Source: an uncultured Lachnospiraceae bacterium (lineage in GTDB: Bacteria; Bacillota; Clostridia; Lachnospirales; Lachnospiraceae). From it: a stretch of 64,000 nucleotides of DNA. The stretch spans positions 1 to 64,000 of the forward strand of contig CAJTSB010000014.1 in NCBI GenBank assembly GCA_910578825.1, given 5' to 3'. Each line of letters opens with the position of its first letter. The first letter of the stretch is position 1. Positions 1 to 8,135 of this stretch are shown piece after piece. The position numbers and the translations under genes are program-made. The notes beneath the pieces are model-generated. The model saw nothing but the letters and a program-made list of their open reading frames with translations. It had not been told where the DNA came from and did not search any database.

Positions 1-389
1 CCCAATGTCTTTACAATCGTTTTAAAGTAATCCAAGTCTGGCTTTCTTTTGTCAAGCAGCATAGGCATAAGGATGTTTTTTTCTGCTGTCAGAGTGGGAA
101 TCAGATTGTAAAACTGGTAAACCAATCCAACCTTTCTCCTTCTGAAAATTGCGGCATCCGTAGCATTTAGTCCGCTAAGGTCAACACCGTCTATTGTTAC
201 AGTGCCTTTTGTTGGCTTGTCCACGCTGCCCAAAATATGCAGGAGCGTTGATTTTCCAGAGCCAGATGCCCCAATAATTGCGACAAAATCACCTTTTTCA
301 ATAGATAGGCTGATTCCATTTAAAGCAGTAACCTGATTATCGCCTTTTCCAAATACTTTTTCGATACCGTTACATCTTAGTATTTCCAT
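1..389 (-). CDS. ABC transporter ATP-binding protein (C-terminus cut by window edge)
   Basis: This is the N-terminal ~129 residues of an ABC ATPase of the LolD/MacB/FtsE-like class, which powers export or extraction of lipids or peptides with an FtsX-type permease. It starts M-E-I-L-R-C-N-G-I and shows a Walker A motif GASGSGKST near residue 40 and a Q-loop (VYQFYNLIPTLT) near residue 90. The signature and Walker B motifs lie beyond the window. The start is supported by an AGGAGG-type site just upstream. It is the third gene after a response regulator and sensor kinase on the same strand. That order is typical of antimicrobial-peptide sensing and detoxification modules, so the permease is expected next; this is inference. 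Confidence 0.9.
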   Translation of the reverse strand, partial: MEILRCNGIEKVFGKGDNQVTALNGISLSIEKGDFVAIIGASGSGKSTLLHILGSVDKPTKGTVTIDGVDLSGLNATDAAIFRRRKVGLVYQFYNLIPTLTAEKNILMPMLLDKRKPDLDYFKTIVKTL

Positions 390-492
390 GTTGTCAATTC
401 CTCCTGTTTGTTTTTTATATTATAACAAATGAAAGTGACATCTCAGTGACTGCGCTTGGGACTTTTCATATTTCATGTGCTTTGCACTATTT

Positions 493-1692
493 TCAAGAGG
501 TATAAAAACGAATCTCAAAACAGGCTCCGCCATTCGGAAGATTAAATGCACGAATGATTCCGTTCTGCATTTCTATGATTGCTTTTGAAAGTGAAAGCCC
601 TATCCCGATTCCAGTATTTTTTGTTTTTTCCCCACGATAAAATCGCTCAAACAAATGTGGCAAGTCCTCTTTTGTAAATCCCTCCCCCTCATCCCATATC
701 CGTATCTGTACATAAAGAGGATTTTTTTCATAGGAACAATGGACACCAGCGCCTGTTCCAGTTGCTTCCATACAGTTTTTCATCAAATTCATGACCGCTT
801 CCATCGTCCAGTTTAAATCCACATTGATATTCATCTCATCCATTTCTGGAACATCAATCAGAACGCCATTCTGCATGAACAATTCATATAAATTATCCGA
901 TGCCAGAGAAAGGATTGTAAAAACATCTGTCGGTTTTCTGTCAAATACAAGCGTTCCCGCATCAATGCGGGACAATAGCAATAACGCTTCTTCTAAATGT
1001 ATAAGCCTGTTTATCTGCCGCTTTATTTCTGCGGTACGAGCATTTCCCAAATGTTCTTTCGCCATCTGGACAGTTAAGGAAATAGACGTAATCGGTGTTT
1101 TAAGCTGATGGGCAATATTAGAAAGATTTTCTGCAAAATTGTTTCGTGCTGTTAAGGCTTCTTCCCTTGTCTGGTAAAGTTCCGTTACCGTTTTATATAT
1201 TTCATCCTGCAGTTTTGAAAACTCATCATCTGAAGATTCAAAAACCACTCCTTGAACACCTGTATTTATTTTTTCCAGGTATCCCGTCAATGCCTGGATG
1301 CGGGCGTCCGATTTCCTATGCCAATACCAGAAAGAGAAAAGGAACAGTATGCCGCCTGCAAAAAAAACTAAAACAGCAATCCAAATGGCTGTCGTTCCCG
1401 TAATCCCTAAATTTGATGGATCATAACCGACGTTTGCCAATACATGATTATCATATTTGTTTGATAATATATTTTCGCCTGTCATATGGAAGTCATGTGT
1501 TTTCAACAATTCCAAAACAGCCTGTCTGGAATCTGGATTTTCTTCAATCATACTTTCACAAAATCCTCCCAATATATGAAAACACACATGGCGATAGTAA
1601 AGAGTAAGAAGGTATGTAGTCATCGCCGCTACAATCAGACTGACTGACAGCACAAACAGAACCGTTATTTTTAAATTTGATTTTTTGCTCAT
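493..1692 (-). CDS. Membrane sensor histidine kinase
   Basis: Two-component sensor kinase of 399 residues. Two membrane segments (about 8-30 and 102-124) flank a ~70-residue extracellular loop with two cysteines (H-V-C-F...G-F-C-E). The cytoplasmic part has a HisKA helix with the phospho-acceptor His in AHQLKTP (about residue 195), an N-box (NLMKNCMEAT), a G1 box (DEGEGF) and a G2 box (GIGIGLSLSKAI), so it looks catalytically complete. Its start overlaps the response regulator stop by 4 bases (ATGA), indicating translational coupling. The downstream ABC ATPase suggests it senses a cell-envelope-active compound; the ligand is unknown. Confidence 0.93.
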   Translation of the reverse strand: MSKKSNLKITVLFVLSVSLIVAAMTTYLLTLYYRHVCFHILGGFCESMIEENPDSRQAVLELLKTHDFHMTGENILSNKYDNHVLANVGYDPSNLGITGTTAIWIAVLVFFAGGILFLFSFWYWHRKSDARIQALTGYLEKINTGVQGVVFESSDDEFSKLQDEIYKTVTELYQTREEALTARNNFAENLSNIAHQLKTPITSISLTVQMAKEHLGNARTAEIKRQINRLIHLEEALLLLSRIDAGTLVFDRKPTDVFTILSLASDNLYELFMQNGVLIDVPEMDEMNINVDLNWTMEAVMNLMKNCMEATGTGAGVHCSYEKNPLYVQIRIWDEGEGFTKEDLPHLFERFYRGEKTKNTGIGIGLSLSKAIIEMQNGIIRAFNLPNGGACFEIRFYTS

Positions 1693-2381
1693 ATTTCATC
1701 CTCCATACGGTAGCCAAAACTCCGTATTGTTTTTAAGCAGGACGGATGATGAAGTTTTTCCCTAAGCCGTTTCATTGTTACAGTCAACGTATTATCATTG
1801 ACGTAATTTCCGTTATTGTCCCATATTTGAGTCAGCAGTCGTTCTCTTGTGACGGTTTTCCCCTTATTTTCCATCAAAAACTGCAAAAGCTGGTATTCTG
1901 CCTGACTAACAGTAATTTCTTCTTCGCCACAAAATACTGCCGTTTTGTTTTTGTCAATTGAAATGGAACCGCAGAAAAGATACTGGCTCTGCACATTTCC
2001 CGCCCTACGCAGCAGTGCGTGGATGCGAGAATACAAAACTTCTAATTCAAAAGGTTTTGTCACATAATCATCTGCCCCATATTCAAAACCAGAAATAATA
2101 TCACAAGTGTCATCTCGGACAGTCAGAAAAATGACTGGCAGCTCTTTCCATCTTGAGCGTATCCATCTACAAAAGCTGTTTCCCTCACCGTCTGGCATAT
2201 TCCAGTCAATCAGTACAATACTTGGAATATGGTGTTCCAATGCCTTCTTTCCGCTTGCTAACGTCCCAAATATAGAAACTTCACACCCTTTTTGGCTCAG
2301 ATATTTTTTTACAGCCATTGCAATATTTTTATCATCTTCAATATAGTAGATTTCTATCATTTTTCCATATTTCAAAATCAT
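1689..2381 (-). CDS. OmpR/PhoB-family response regulator
   Basis: DNA-binding response regulator of 230 residues. The receiver domain (about 8-125) has the acidic pair E-D-D, phospho-acceptor Asp59 (V-L-I-D-W-N-M-P) and the conserved T-K-P-F. A C-terminal winged helix follows (about 135-228, ending R-S-F-G-Y-R). The first ATG has an AGGA site about 7 bases upstream; an in-frame ATG seven codons later (MIEIYYIEDD) is a possible alternative start. It is co-transcribed with the kinase and probably controls the adjacent ABC transporter. Confidence 0.93.
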   Translation of the reverse strand: MILKYGKMIEIYYIEDDKNIAMAVKKYLSQKGCEVSIFGTLASGKKALEHHIPSIVLIDWNMPDGEGNSFCRWIRSRWKELPVIFLTVRDDTCDIISGFEYGADDYVTKPFELEVLYSRIHALLRRAGNVQSQYLFCGSISIDKNKTAVFCGEEEITVSQAEYQLLQFLMENKGKTVTRERLLTQIWDNNGNYVNDNTLTVTMKRLREKLHHPSCLKTIRSFGYRMEDEI

Positions 2382-2463
2382 GCCCTTGTCCTGCCAGCCT
2401 TTCTGCCACCTTCGCCGTTACTTTACTCGCACTAAATTATTCCACTAAGAATTAATTCATGAA

Positions 2464-2488
2464 AAAGAGGCGAGATAATCGCCTCTTT
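2464..2488 (-). terminator. Rho-independent terminator after the chemoreceptor gene
   Basis: A perfect 10-bp stem (AAAGAGGCGA / TCGCCTCTTT) with a 5-base loop lies immediately after the chemoreceptor stop codon and ends in a U-rich run on the minus strand. It separates the chemoreceptor from the two-component genes downstream. Confidence 0.85.
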
Positions 2489-2494
2489 CAATAA

Positions 2495-4039
2495 CTATTC
2501 ATCCTGTTTTAACAGCTGTGTAATTTTATCAACCATATCATTTATGGCATTTGCCTGCGCCATAACCTCGGTTGTATCATTTGCATTATGTTCTGCCATC
2601 TCATTAATAGAAGTAAAATGCTCGTTTTCAGATATGATACTTTCCACAATATCCTGATTGATCGACACCGTATTTTTAATGACATCTGCCTGTTTATCAT
2701 GTGCCTCGCCCATGGTTTCGACTATGGAGACGGATTCTTTTAACAATTCTGAAATATCCTGCATCCCCTTAAATACATTGGCAAAGTATTCATTCTGTGT
2801 CCCCAGTTTTGTGGCATTTTCTTCAACCTGTGCTGTGATATCATTTACATTCTGCTGAACACGTTCAATGACTCCCTGAACCGTTTTTAAGGATTCCTGC
2901 GTACTGTTTGCCAGATTTCCTACCTCTGTTGCCACTACAGCAAACCCTTTTCCTGCTTCCCCGGCTCTTGCCGCTTCAATGGAGGCATTTAAAGCAAGCA
3001 GATTCGTTGAGGCGGAAATATCACTGATAAGATTTAAGGTTCCCCCTATTTCCTGAACCGCTTCGGATAACTTTTGTGTAATGGAAGTAGTAATGTCCAT
3101 AGACTCTGACACTTCACCATTTATAATATGTAAATCATTTAAAAGTTCTTCATTCTCTCTCGACTTATCAAGCAGATTTCTGGAAGTGCTTTCTACTTTT
3201 TGTACATTATCGGCAACAATGCTTTCCCATTTACTTAACTCACTGAGATTTTCCATGCTCTCATCGGTTTTTGACATTAAAAGGTTGCTGCTTTCCATCA
3301 ACTGTTCGCTCGTAGATGCAAGCTCCTGTGCAGAAGCGCTCTCATTTTCAGATACCTGAGAAAGTGACAAACCTGCTGTCGATAAATTTTTAGATACCAT
3401 TTGTACTGCGGCAAGAACATTGGTAACCTGTTCGTTGTTCTTTTCCAATTCGTCTTTTTTGGCATTTACTAAAAAATATGCAACAAGGAAAACAAAGATT
3501 ATCAGTCCGGTCAGCGACAGTGTCAATGCCACCAGACACATAATAATATCTGATACAAATAATTCATCCTTTACAGGAAGAAGGTCTGTTCCCCGTATAA
3601 ACCACCCAATAAACAGAGAAACCATACATGCCAGACCACTTACCAATAACAACTTAATATCCAAAAAAAATGCTATCAAAATAAGGAAAAAGAATAGGAA
3701 TCCCCAAAATGTTCTGGTTGGCAGCATATACAACAGATAATTCCACTGAATAACCAACACTACCGCCGAAAAAATCTTGCCGATTCTCAACCTTCCGTCT
3801 TTTAGATATCCGTCTTTATCAAAAGAAGACTTTATTATAAGTATAGCGACAGCAAAAAATGTCGAATCCATAATGCCTAAACCAATCGTTGCAAGCCATG
3901 GTACTGTCGGATATAAGCCAAACATTTTCTCGGTATTAAACATAACAGTCGCACACATACAGGCACTCACCAATATAATAAGTCCCCACTTAAACACAGT
4001 AGATAAATACACCTCAACTGCCGTTTTCTTCTTGTCCAT
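2495..4039 (-). CDS. Methyl-accepting chemotaxis-type signalling protein with polytopic membrane domain
   Basis: Chemoreceptor-like protein of 514 residues. The N-terminal ~190 residues form about six membrane helices with short loops, instead of the usual two helices around a periplasmic Cache or 4HB sensor. A long alpha-helical cytoplasmic region follows, containing the signalling hairpin near residue 350 (N-L-L-A-L-N-A-S-I-E-A-A-R-A-G-E ... GFAVVATEV). I see no HAMP domain. It presumably forms the helical bundle that controls CheA, or another MCP-coupled output. No che or flagellar genes are in the window. It is monocistronic, with its own promoter-like sequence and terminator. Confidence 0.92.
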   Translation of the reverse strand: MDKKKTAVEVYLSTVFKWGLIILVSACMCATVMFNTEKMFGLYPTVPWLATIGLGIMDSTFFAVAILIIKSSFDKDGYLKDGRLRIGKIFSAVVLVIQWNYLLYMLPTRTFWGFLFFFLILIAFFLDIKLLLVSGLACMVSLFIGWFIRGTDLLPVKDELFVSDIIMCLVALTLSLTGLIIFVFLVAYFLVNAKKDELEKNNEQVTNVLAAVQMVSKNLSTAGLSLSQVSENESASAQELASTSEQLMESSNLLMSKTDESMENLSELSKWESIVADNVQKVESTSRNLLDKSRENEELLNDLHIINGEVSESMDITTSITQKLSEAVQEIGGTLNLISDISASTNLLALNASIEAARAGEAGKGFAVVATEVGNLANSTQESLKTVQGVIERVQQNVNDITAQVEENATKLGTQNEYFANVFKGMQDISELLKESVSIVETMGEAHDKQADVIKNTVSINQDIVESIISENEHFTSINEMAEHNANDTTEVMAQANAINDMVDKITQLLKQDE

Positions 4040-4144
4040 AACAATCTACCTCCTGAAATTCATTTCATTGTACGATATTTGTATTTCTGCATAACAAAAA
4101 AAATTGCCTGTGCTGCGCGCAAGCATATTTCTTCTATATCTATA

Positions 4145-4173
4145 TAAATAAACTGTCACGTTCTTTCTGTCAA
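4145..4173 (-). promoter_or_regulatory. Candidate sigma-A promoter of the chemoreceptor gene
   Basis: On the minus strand TTGACA and TATTTA are separated by 17 bases, about 105 bases before the chemoreceptor start. The rest of the 4040-4272 gap is AT-rich sequence with no other feature I can support. Confidence 0.5.
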
Positions 4174-4272
4174 TAATTTTATGTTTCATCCTAAAATTTT
4201 TGTATATATTTGCCAATTTTACAATGTAATTTTTATAAAATTCGACAAATTATTCGAATTGACATATCTGAA

Positions 4273-4755
4273 TCAAACGCTGTCATCCTGATATCCCTTG
4301 CATACATCAACCCACTTCGCATATCCTGAATATTTCTCCAGCTCCGCAATGGTAAGCTCTATCGCACTGTTCGAACTACCGCAGGCAGGAAAAACAGTAT
4401 CAAAGCGTCTCAACGACACGTCCAAATATACCTTTATCCCCTCATTGACTGCAAATGGACAGACACCCCCCACAGCATGTCCAACCAGTGTTTCCACTTC
4501 AATGGGCGAAAGCATTTTTGCCTTTTTCCCAAATTCTGCCTTATATTTTGGATTATCAATTTTCGCATCCCCGGCAGCCACAATCAGTACAGCCTCATTT
4601 TCCACCATAAAAGAAAGAGTCTTGGCTATCCTCTGCGGTTCACAATGTAAAGCTGCCGCCGCCAACTCCACTGTCGCACTGGATACGTCAAACTCCTGAA
4701 CTCTTTCCTCCATCCCGTATTCCCTGAAATATTCTTTTACTTTATCTATTGCCAT
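4273..4755 (-). CDS. YbaK/EbsC-family aminoacyl-tRNA deacylase
   Basis: Member of the YbaK/ProX/EbsC editing-domain family, which hydrolyses misacylated tRNAs (for example Cys-tRNA-Pro or Ala-tRNA-Pro) in the cytoplasm. The single domain covers all 160 residues. The conserved lysine is at about residue 45 (RIAKTLSF), followed by the family's G-D-A-K-I-D, V-G-G-V-C-P-F and F-P-A-C-G-S-S-N-S segments. The start is placed at MAIDKVKEYF because AAGGAGG sits 6 bases upstream; a longer frame adds seven residues without a better site. The exact tRNA substrate cannot be read from sequence. Confidence 0.9.
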   Translation of the reverse strand: MAIDKVKEYFREYGMEERVQEFDVSSATVELAAAALHCEPQRIAKTLSFMVENEAVLIVAAGDAKIDNPKYKAEFGKKAKMLSPIEVETLVGHAVGGVCPFAVNEGIKVYLDVSLRRFDTVFPACGSSNSAIELTIAELEKYSGYAKWVDVCKGYQDDSV

Positions 4756-4791
4756 TGCTTTCCTCCTTAAAAACAACCACTCTTTTTAAAG

Positions 4792-4820
4792 AGTATATCT
4801 CATTTTTAGGACAAAAACAA
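4792..4820 (-). promoter_or_regulatory. Candidate promoter of the YbaK-family gene
   Basis: TTGTTT and TATACT are spaced by 17 bases on the minus strand, about 37 bases before the start codon. A short inverted repeat (CTCTTTAAAAAGAG) lies in the leader. Confidence 0.5.
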
Positions 4821-4918
4821 TCATTCCGTTTTTATTCGTATTATTTTTGATAAACACCGTATTTCACGTACCTTAACATTGTCTCTGGCACAAGGTCACA
4901 CAAACCAGGTACGGTTCT

Positions 4919-5431
4919 TTATCTGTACTGCACTAACTCATCCAGCGGTATTCTCGTCTGGCTGTGTCTGTCTTTGTCTGCCCTTGGTTCTGCTGGATAT
5001 CCCAATGCAAGAATATTTATCGGTTCCAGATTTTCCGGCAGGTCAAGCCCCTGTCTCAATACATCCGGCTGAAAATAACAAATCCATACGCTGCCAAGTC
5101 CTGATTCTGTTGCCATTAGCATCATGTGATCCGTCAAAATAGAGGCATCAATATCCGTTGTTACCATGTTGTCATAGGGGCGCGTCCATGCCTTGCTTTT
5201 ATCTGCACATACTACAATGGCTACTGGAGCATTATAAATATTAGCCGCTCGTGAAACTGCTGCCAGCCCTTCCTTACTCTTTACAACCACCAGCCGTACC
5301 GGCTGTCTGTTTGCAGCCGTGGGAGCCACATGCGCAGTCTCCAGTATCTTTTGTAACTTGTCCTCCTCCACTTCCTGTTCTGTGTAAGCACGAACGGAAG
5401 AACGTGCTTTTGCTATATCTAACACTGACAT
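4919..5431 (-). CDS. Nitroreductase-family flavoprotein
   Basis: Small FMN-dependent NAD(P)H oxidoreductase of the nitroreductase superfamily, 170 residues. The N-terminal R-S-S-V-R-A-Y is the usual FMN-phosphate contact. The next segments (A-P-T-A-A-N-R-Q-P and the C-terminal A-L-G-Y-P-A-E) are also typical. I chose the start MSVLDIAKARSS because the family begins there and an AAGGA site lies 8 bases upstream; a 7-residue longer form is possible. Substrates of such short nitroreductases are usually unknown. The gene stands alone and has a palindromic operator candidate over its promoter, suggesting regulation by an inducible repressor. Confidence 0.9.
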   Translation of the reverse strand: MSVLDIAKARSSVRAYTEQEVEEDKLQKILETAHVAPTAANRQPVRLVVVKSKEGLAAVSRAANIYNAPVAIVVCADKSKAWTRPYDNMVTTDIDASILTDHMMLMATESGLGSVWICYFQPDVLRQGLDLPENLEPINILALGYPAEPRADKDRHSQTRIPLDELVQYR

Positions 5432-5496
5432 TTTCCCATCCTTCTTTCCCATGTTTTTTATCTTTCCTTCTGGAAATTATGACCGATCATAGTATA

Positions 5497-5524
5497 ATTA
5501 TATCAGAAACAGACCATTAGACAA
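5497..5524 (-). promoter_or_regulatory. Promoter of the nitroreductase gene
   Basis: On the minus strand TTGTCT and TATAAT are spaced by 16 bases, and TGA precedes TATAAT, giving an extended -10. Confidence 0.65.
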
Positions 5525-5549
5525 GTATGCACTTTTCAGGTATATACTT
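5523..5549. promoter_or_regulatory. 27-bp palindromic operator candidate at the nitroreductase promoter
   Basis: An imperfect palindrome of the form AAGTAT-NN-AC-N-T ... A-N-GT-NN-ATACTT abuts the -35 box. Its GTA/TAC arms are the kind bound by dimeric MarR/HxlR (DUF24) regulators, which often control nitroreductases. The regulator itself is not nearby. Confidence 0.45.
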
Positions 5550-5574
5550 CCCAAAAAATAAAAAATTCATGCTA

Positions 5575-5590
5575 CAGGAACTTTTTCCTG
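5575..5590 (-). terminator. Weak hairpin after the ABC permease gene
   Basis: A 6-bp stem (CAGGAA/TTCCTG) with a 4-base loop is followed on the minus strand, about 8 bases later, by an interrupted T-rich run. It is a plausible but weak terminator for the importer operon. Confidence 0.35.
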
Positions 5591-5629
5591 CTATCTTTAT
5601 CTTCCCTTTTGAAGAAACGCTATCCGAGA

Positions 5630-6616
5630 TTATAATTTACGTCTCCCGGGCAGATAAACCGCCGCCAATGCAGCGACAAGCACGCCTCCCTTTACCGCTG
5701 GTAATATGTAATAAGGAACGGAACAGAGCGTCAGCCCATTTTCCAGTATGACAATCAACCCTGCGCCGAGAACCGTTCCAAGAGCCGTAGGTTTCTCCTT
5801 TCCGCCCACAGATTTTCCCACAAAAACGGCTGCCAGGGCCGACATCAGATAATTATCACAGCCACACAGCTGCGCCGCCGTGTTCCTTGAACATACAACC
5901 ATAGCTCCAACTGCAATAAATACAGCCGTAATCATTCCCGCCAGAAAACGATATCTGCCTACATGGATTCCGGAGAGGGCTGCCGCCGTCTTATTTGAGC
6001 CTATCGCATAGAGAAAGGTTCCCTGTTTCGTATGTTGTAGAAAAATATGTGCGAAAATTACGGAGGCAAACATAATCAGAATAATATACGGCGCCTGTCC
6101 AATTGCCACAAATCCTGCCTCAAAGAACGTCCGCCTGGGCATCGCTCCATTGGGAAGCGCCATCCCGGCAGAAATCGCTCCGCCGCCTGTAAACCATTGT
6201 CCCAATCCCTGATGAACAAACATCAATGCACAGGTTGCCAGCATATCGGGTATTTTACAGACAAGAATCAAAAACAGCGTAAAAAGATAGGCGATCATGG
6301 TAAATATCACACAGATAACCGCCGATAATGGAAGGCTCAATCCATACCAGAGGTAACATGCCATGAACACATACCCGGAACAGCTTGCCAGGGTACAGGC
6401 GGACATATCAAATCCGTCACAGGCAAGCGTTACCGTCAGAGCAATTGCCAGAATCGTTGTAATAGACATGGCACGCAAAATATTCGTGAGATTTGCGGAA
6501 GAGAAAAAGGACAGCCCCATAATTGCTGTGAAAAAAATGATGCTTATCATAATTGCGATGACTGCCGACCAGTCCAGAAGGAATGCTCCCACCCTTTTCC
6601 TTTGCATTTTATCCAT
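5630..6616 (-). CDS. Ribose-type ABC transporter permease (BPD_transp_2 family)
   Basis: Integral membrane permease of about 328 residues with roughly eight to ten hydrophobic helices, in the RbsC/XylH/BmpC-like family that imports sugars, nucleosides or autoinducers. The family's G-x-D-x-S region is present as C-D-G-F-D-M-S near residue 65. The ATG start was chosen because GGAGG lies 5 bases upstream, inside the end of the ATPase gene; a TTG four codons upstream is an alternative. It overlaps the ATPase gene by 8 bases and ends the binding protein-ATPase-permease operon. The substrate cannot be deduced. Confidence 0.9.
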   Translation of the reverse strand: MDKMQRKRVGAFLLDWSAVIAIMISIIFFTAIMGLSFFSSANLTNILRAMSITTILAIALTVTLACDGFDMSACTLASCSGYVFMACYLWYGLSLPLSAVICVIFTMIAYLFTLFLILVCKIPDMLATCALMFVHQGLGQWFTGGGAISAGMALPNGAMPRRTFFEAGFVAIGQAPYIILIMFASVIFAHIFLQHTKQGTFLYAIGSNKTAAALSGIHVGRYRFLAGMITAVFIAVGAMVVCSRNTAAQLCGCDNYLMSALAAVFVGKSVGGKEKPTALGTVLGAGLIVILENGLTLCSVPYYILPAVKGGVLVAALAAVYLPGRRKL

Positions 6617-8132
6617 GATTTCCTCCAATCATATCGTACATAATTTCCTGTTCCTCCGTTTCAGCCGTCTTTCGCTCGGCGGTAATTTGACCGTTATATA
6701 GCGTATAGAGCCTGTCGGTAATGGCAAGAAGTTCCGAAATGTCGCTGGAAACGTAAAGTACCGCGGCGCCTTTTTTTGCCAGCGATTTTATCATCCTGAA
6801 GATTTCCTGTTTTGCTCCCACGTCAATCCCCTGCATGGGCTCATCCAGAATATAAATATCACAATCCGCCTCTATCCATTTTCCTATGATCACCTTCTGC
6901 TGATTTCCTCCAGAGAGAAATTGTATCTGCTGTTTCTCATCCCTGCATGAGACAAGAAGTTCCTTGATGGCAGCACGCGCACGAGCCCCCATCGCCGTTT
7001 TATGCAGGATGGAACAGGTACAGAATTTCGCCAGACATGCGACGCATAAGTGGAACGTTATACTCTCAGAAGGACAGATTCCTTCTTTCCGGCGTTCCTC
7101 TGGAACCAGCGCAATTCTATGCCTTACCGCATCTGTGGGATTCTTTAAGATAACCTCTTTCCCATTTATTTTTATTACTCCCGCACTCTTTTTTTCTGCA
7201 CCGAACACGGTCTTGCAAATCTCTGTCTTTCCGGCTCCGACAAGACCTGCCAGCCCCACAATTTCCCCTTTTCTCACATAAAAAGAGACCTGTTTTAAGC
7301 TGTTCTTCTGGTCACACAATCCGGACACTTCAAGCATTACAGGATTTTCCCTTATATCGGAATGTTCCCCGGACGCATCCTCACGTCCATCCGCCACGCG
7401 CCCCAGCATCTTTTCCACAATCTTTTCCGTTCTGGTATGTTCCGTAACCGGAAACTCATCGGTAATCCTGCCAAAACGCATAACGCTGCAGCTTTCACAT
7501 ACGCTTAAAATTTCTCCAATTCTATGTGAAATAAATACCACAGCTGTATGCTCTTCCTTTGCCAGCCTTCGAATAAACTGAAACAGTTTTTGCGTCTCCG
7601 CCATACTGAGCGACGCCGTCGGTTCATCCAAAATCAGGAGCCTGCATTTCTTATGCACCTCTTTTGCAATCAGCAAAAGCTGTTTTTGCGCTAATGTCAA
7701 ATTCTTTGCCAACATCCCCGGCTGCAGCTCAATGCCAAGTTCCTTCAAAATCGCCTCCGCCTGCCGCCTTAACGCTTTCCGACGATAGATCATATGGTTA
7801 TCGCTTGCCACATCATCCATCAAAAGATTTTCAAAAACAGTAAAATCCGGCAAAATTGCCGAATCTACCTCCTGGTGTACAATTCCAATTCCCAGTTTCA
7901 ACGCCTCCGCGGGCGTTTTCAATTCTACGCTTTTTCCATTCACGCAGATTTCTCCGCTCCAGGAAGGATACACGCCGGAAAGCACCTTCATAAGCGTTGA
8001 CTTTCCGGCTCCGTTTGTACCCACCACTGCGCGGATTTCTCCGGAATGTATGGTAAAGTTTACCCGGTCTAAAGCCAGAACACCCGGGAACTCTATTGAA
8101 ATATTCTTTGCAGTCATGATAAAAGGATCCAT
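6609..8132 (-). CDS. RbsA-type double ABC ATPase of a sugar/nucleoside importer
   Basis: Cytoplasmic ATPase subunit of 507 residues with two ABC domains, as in RbsA/MglA. Domain 1 (about 5-240) has Walker A GTNGAGKST, Walker B RLLILDEPTASL and a degenerate signature (L-T-L-A-Q-K-Q). Domain 2 (about 260-500) has an altered Walker A GLVGAGKTE, an intact signature LSGGNQQK and Walker B YILDEPMQGIDVG. The altered second P-loop and weak first signature are normal for this family. It lies 3 bases after the binding-protein gene and overlaps the permease gene. A start six codons downstream (MTAKNISIEF) is also possible. Confidence 0.93.
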   Translation of the reverse strand: MDPFIMTAKNISIEFPGVLALDRVNFTIHSGEIRAVVGTNGAGKSTLMKVLSGVYPSWSGEICVNGKSVELKTPAEALKLGIGIVHQEVDSAILPDFTVFENLLMDDVASDNHMIYRRKALRRQAEAILKELGIELQPGMLAKNLTLAQKQLLLIAKEVHKKCRLLILDEPTASLSMAETQKLFQFIRRLAKEEHTAVVFISHRIGEILSVCESCSVMRFGRITDEFPVTEHTRTEKIVEKMLGRVADGREDASGEHSDIRENPVMLEVSGLCDQKNSLKQVSFYVRKGEIVGLAGLVGAGKTEICKTVFGAEKKSAGVIKINGKEVILKNPTDAVRHRIALVPEERRKEGICPSESITFHLCVACLAKFCTCSILHKTAMGARARAAIKELLVSCRDEKQQIQFLSGGNQQKVIIGKWIEADCDIYILDEPMQGIDVGAKQEIFRMIKSLAKKGAAVLYVSSDISELLAITDRLYTLYNGQITAERKTAETEEQEIMYDMIGGNHG

Positions 8133-8135
8133 ACT

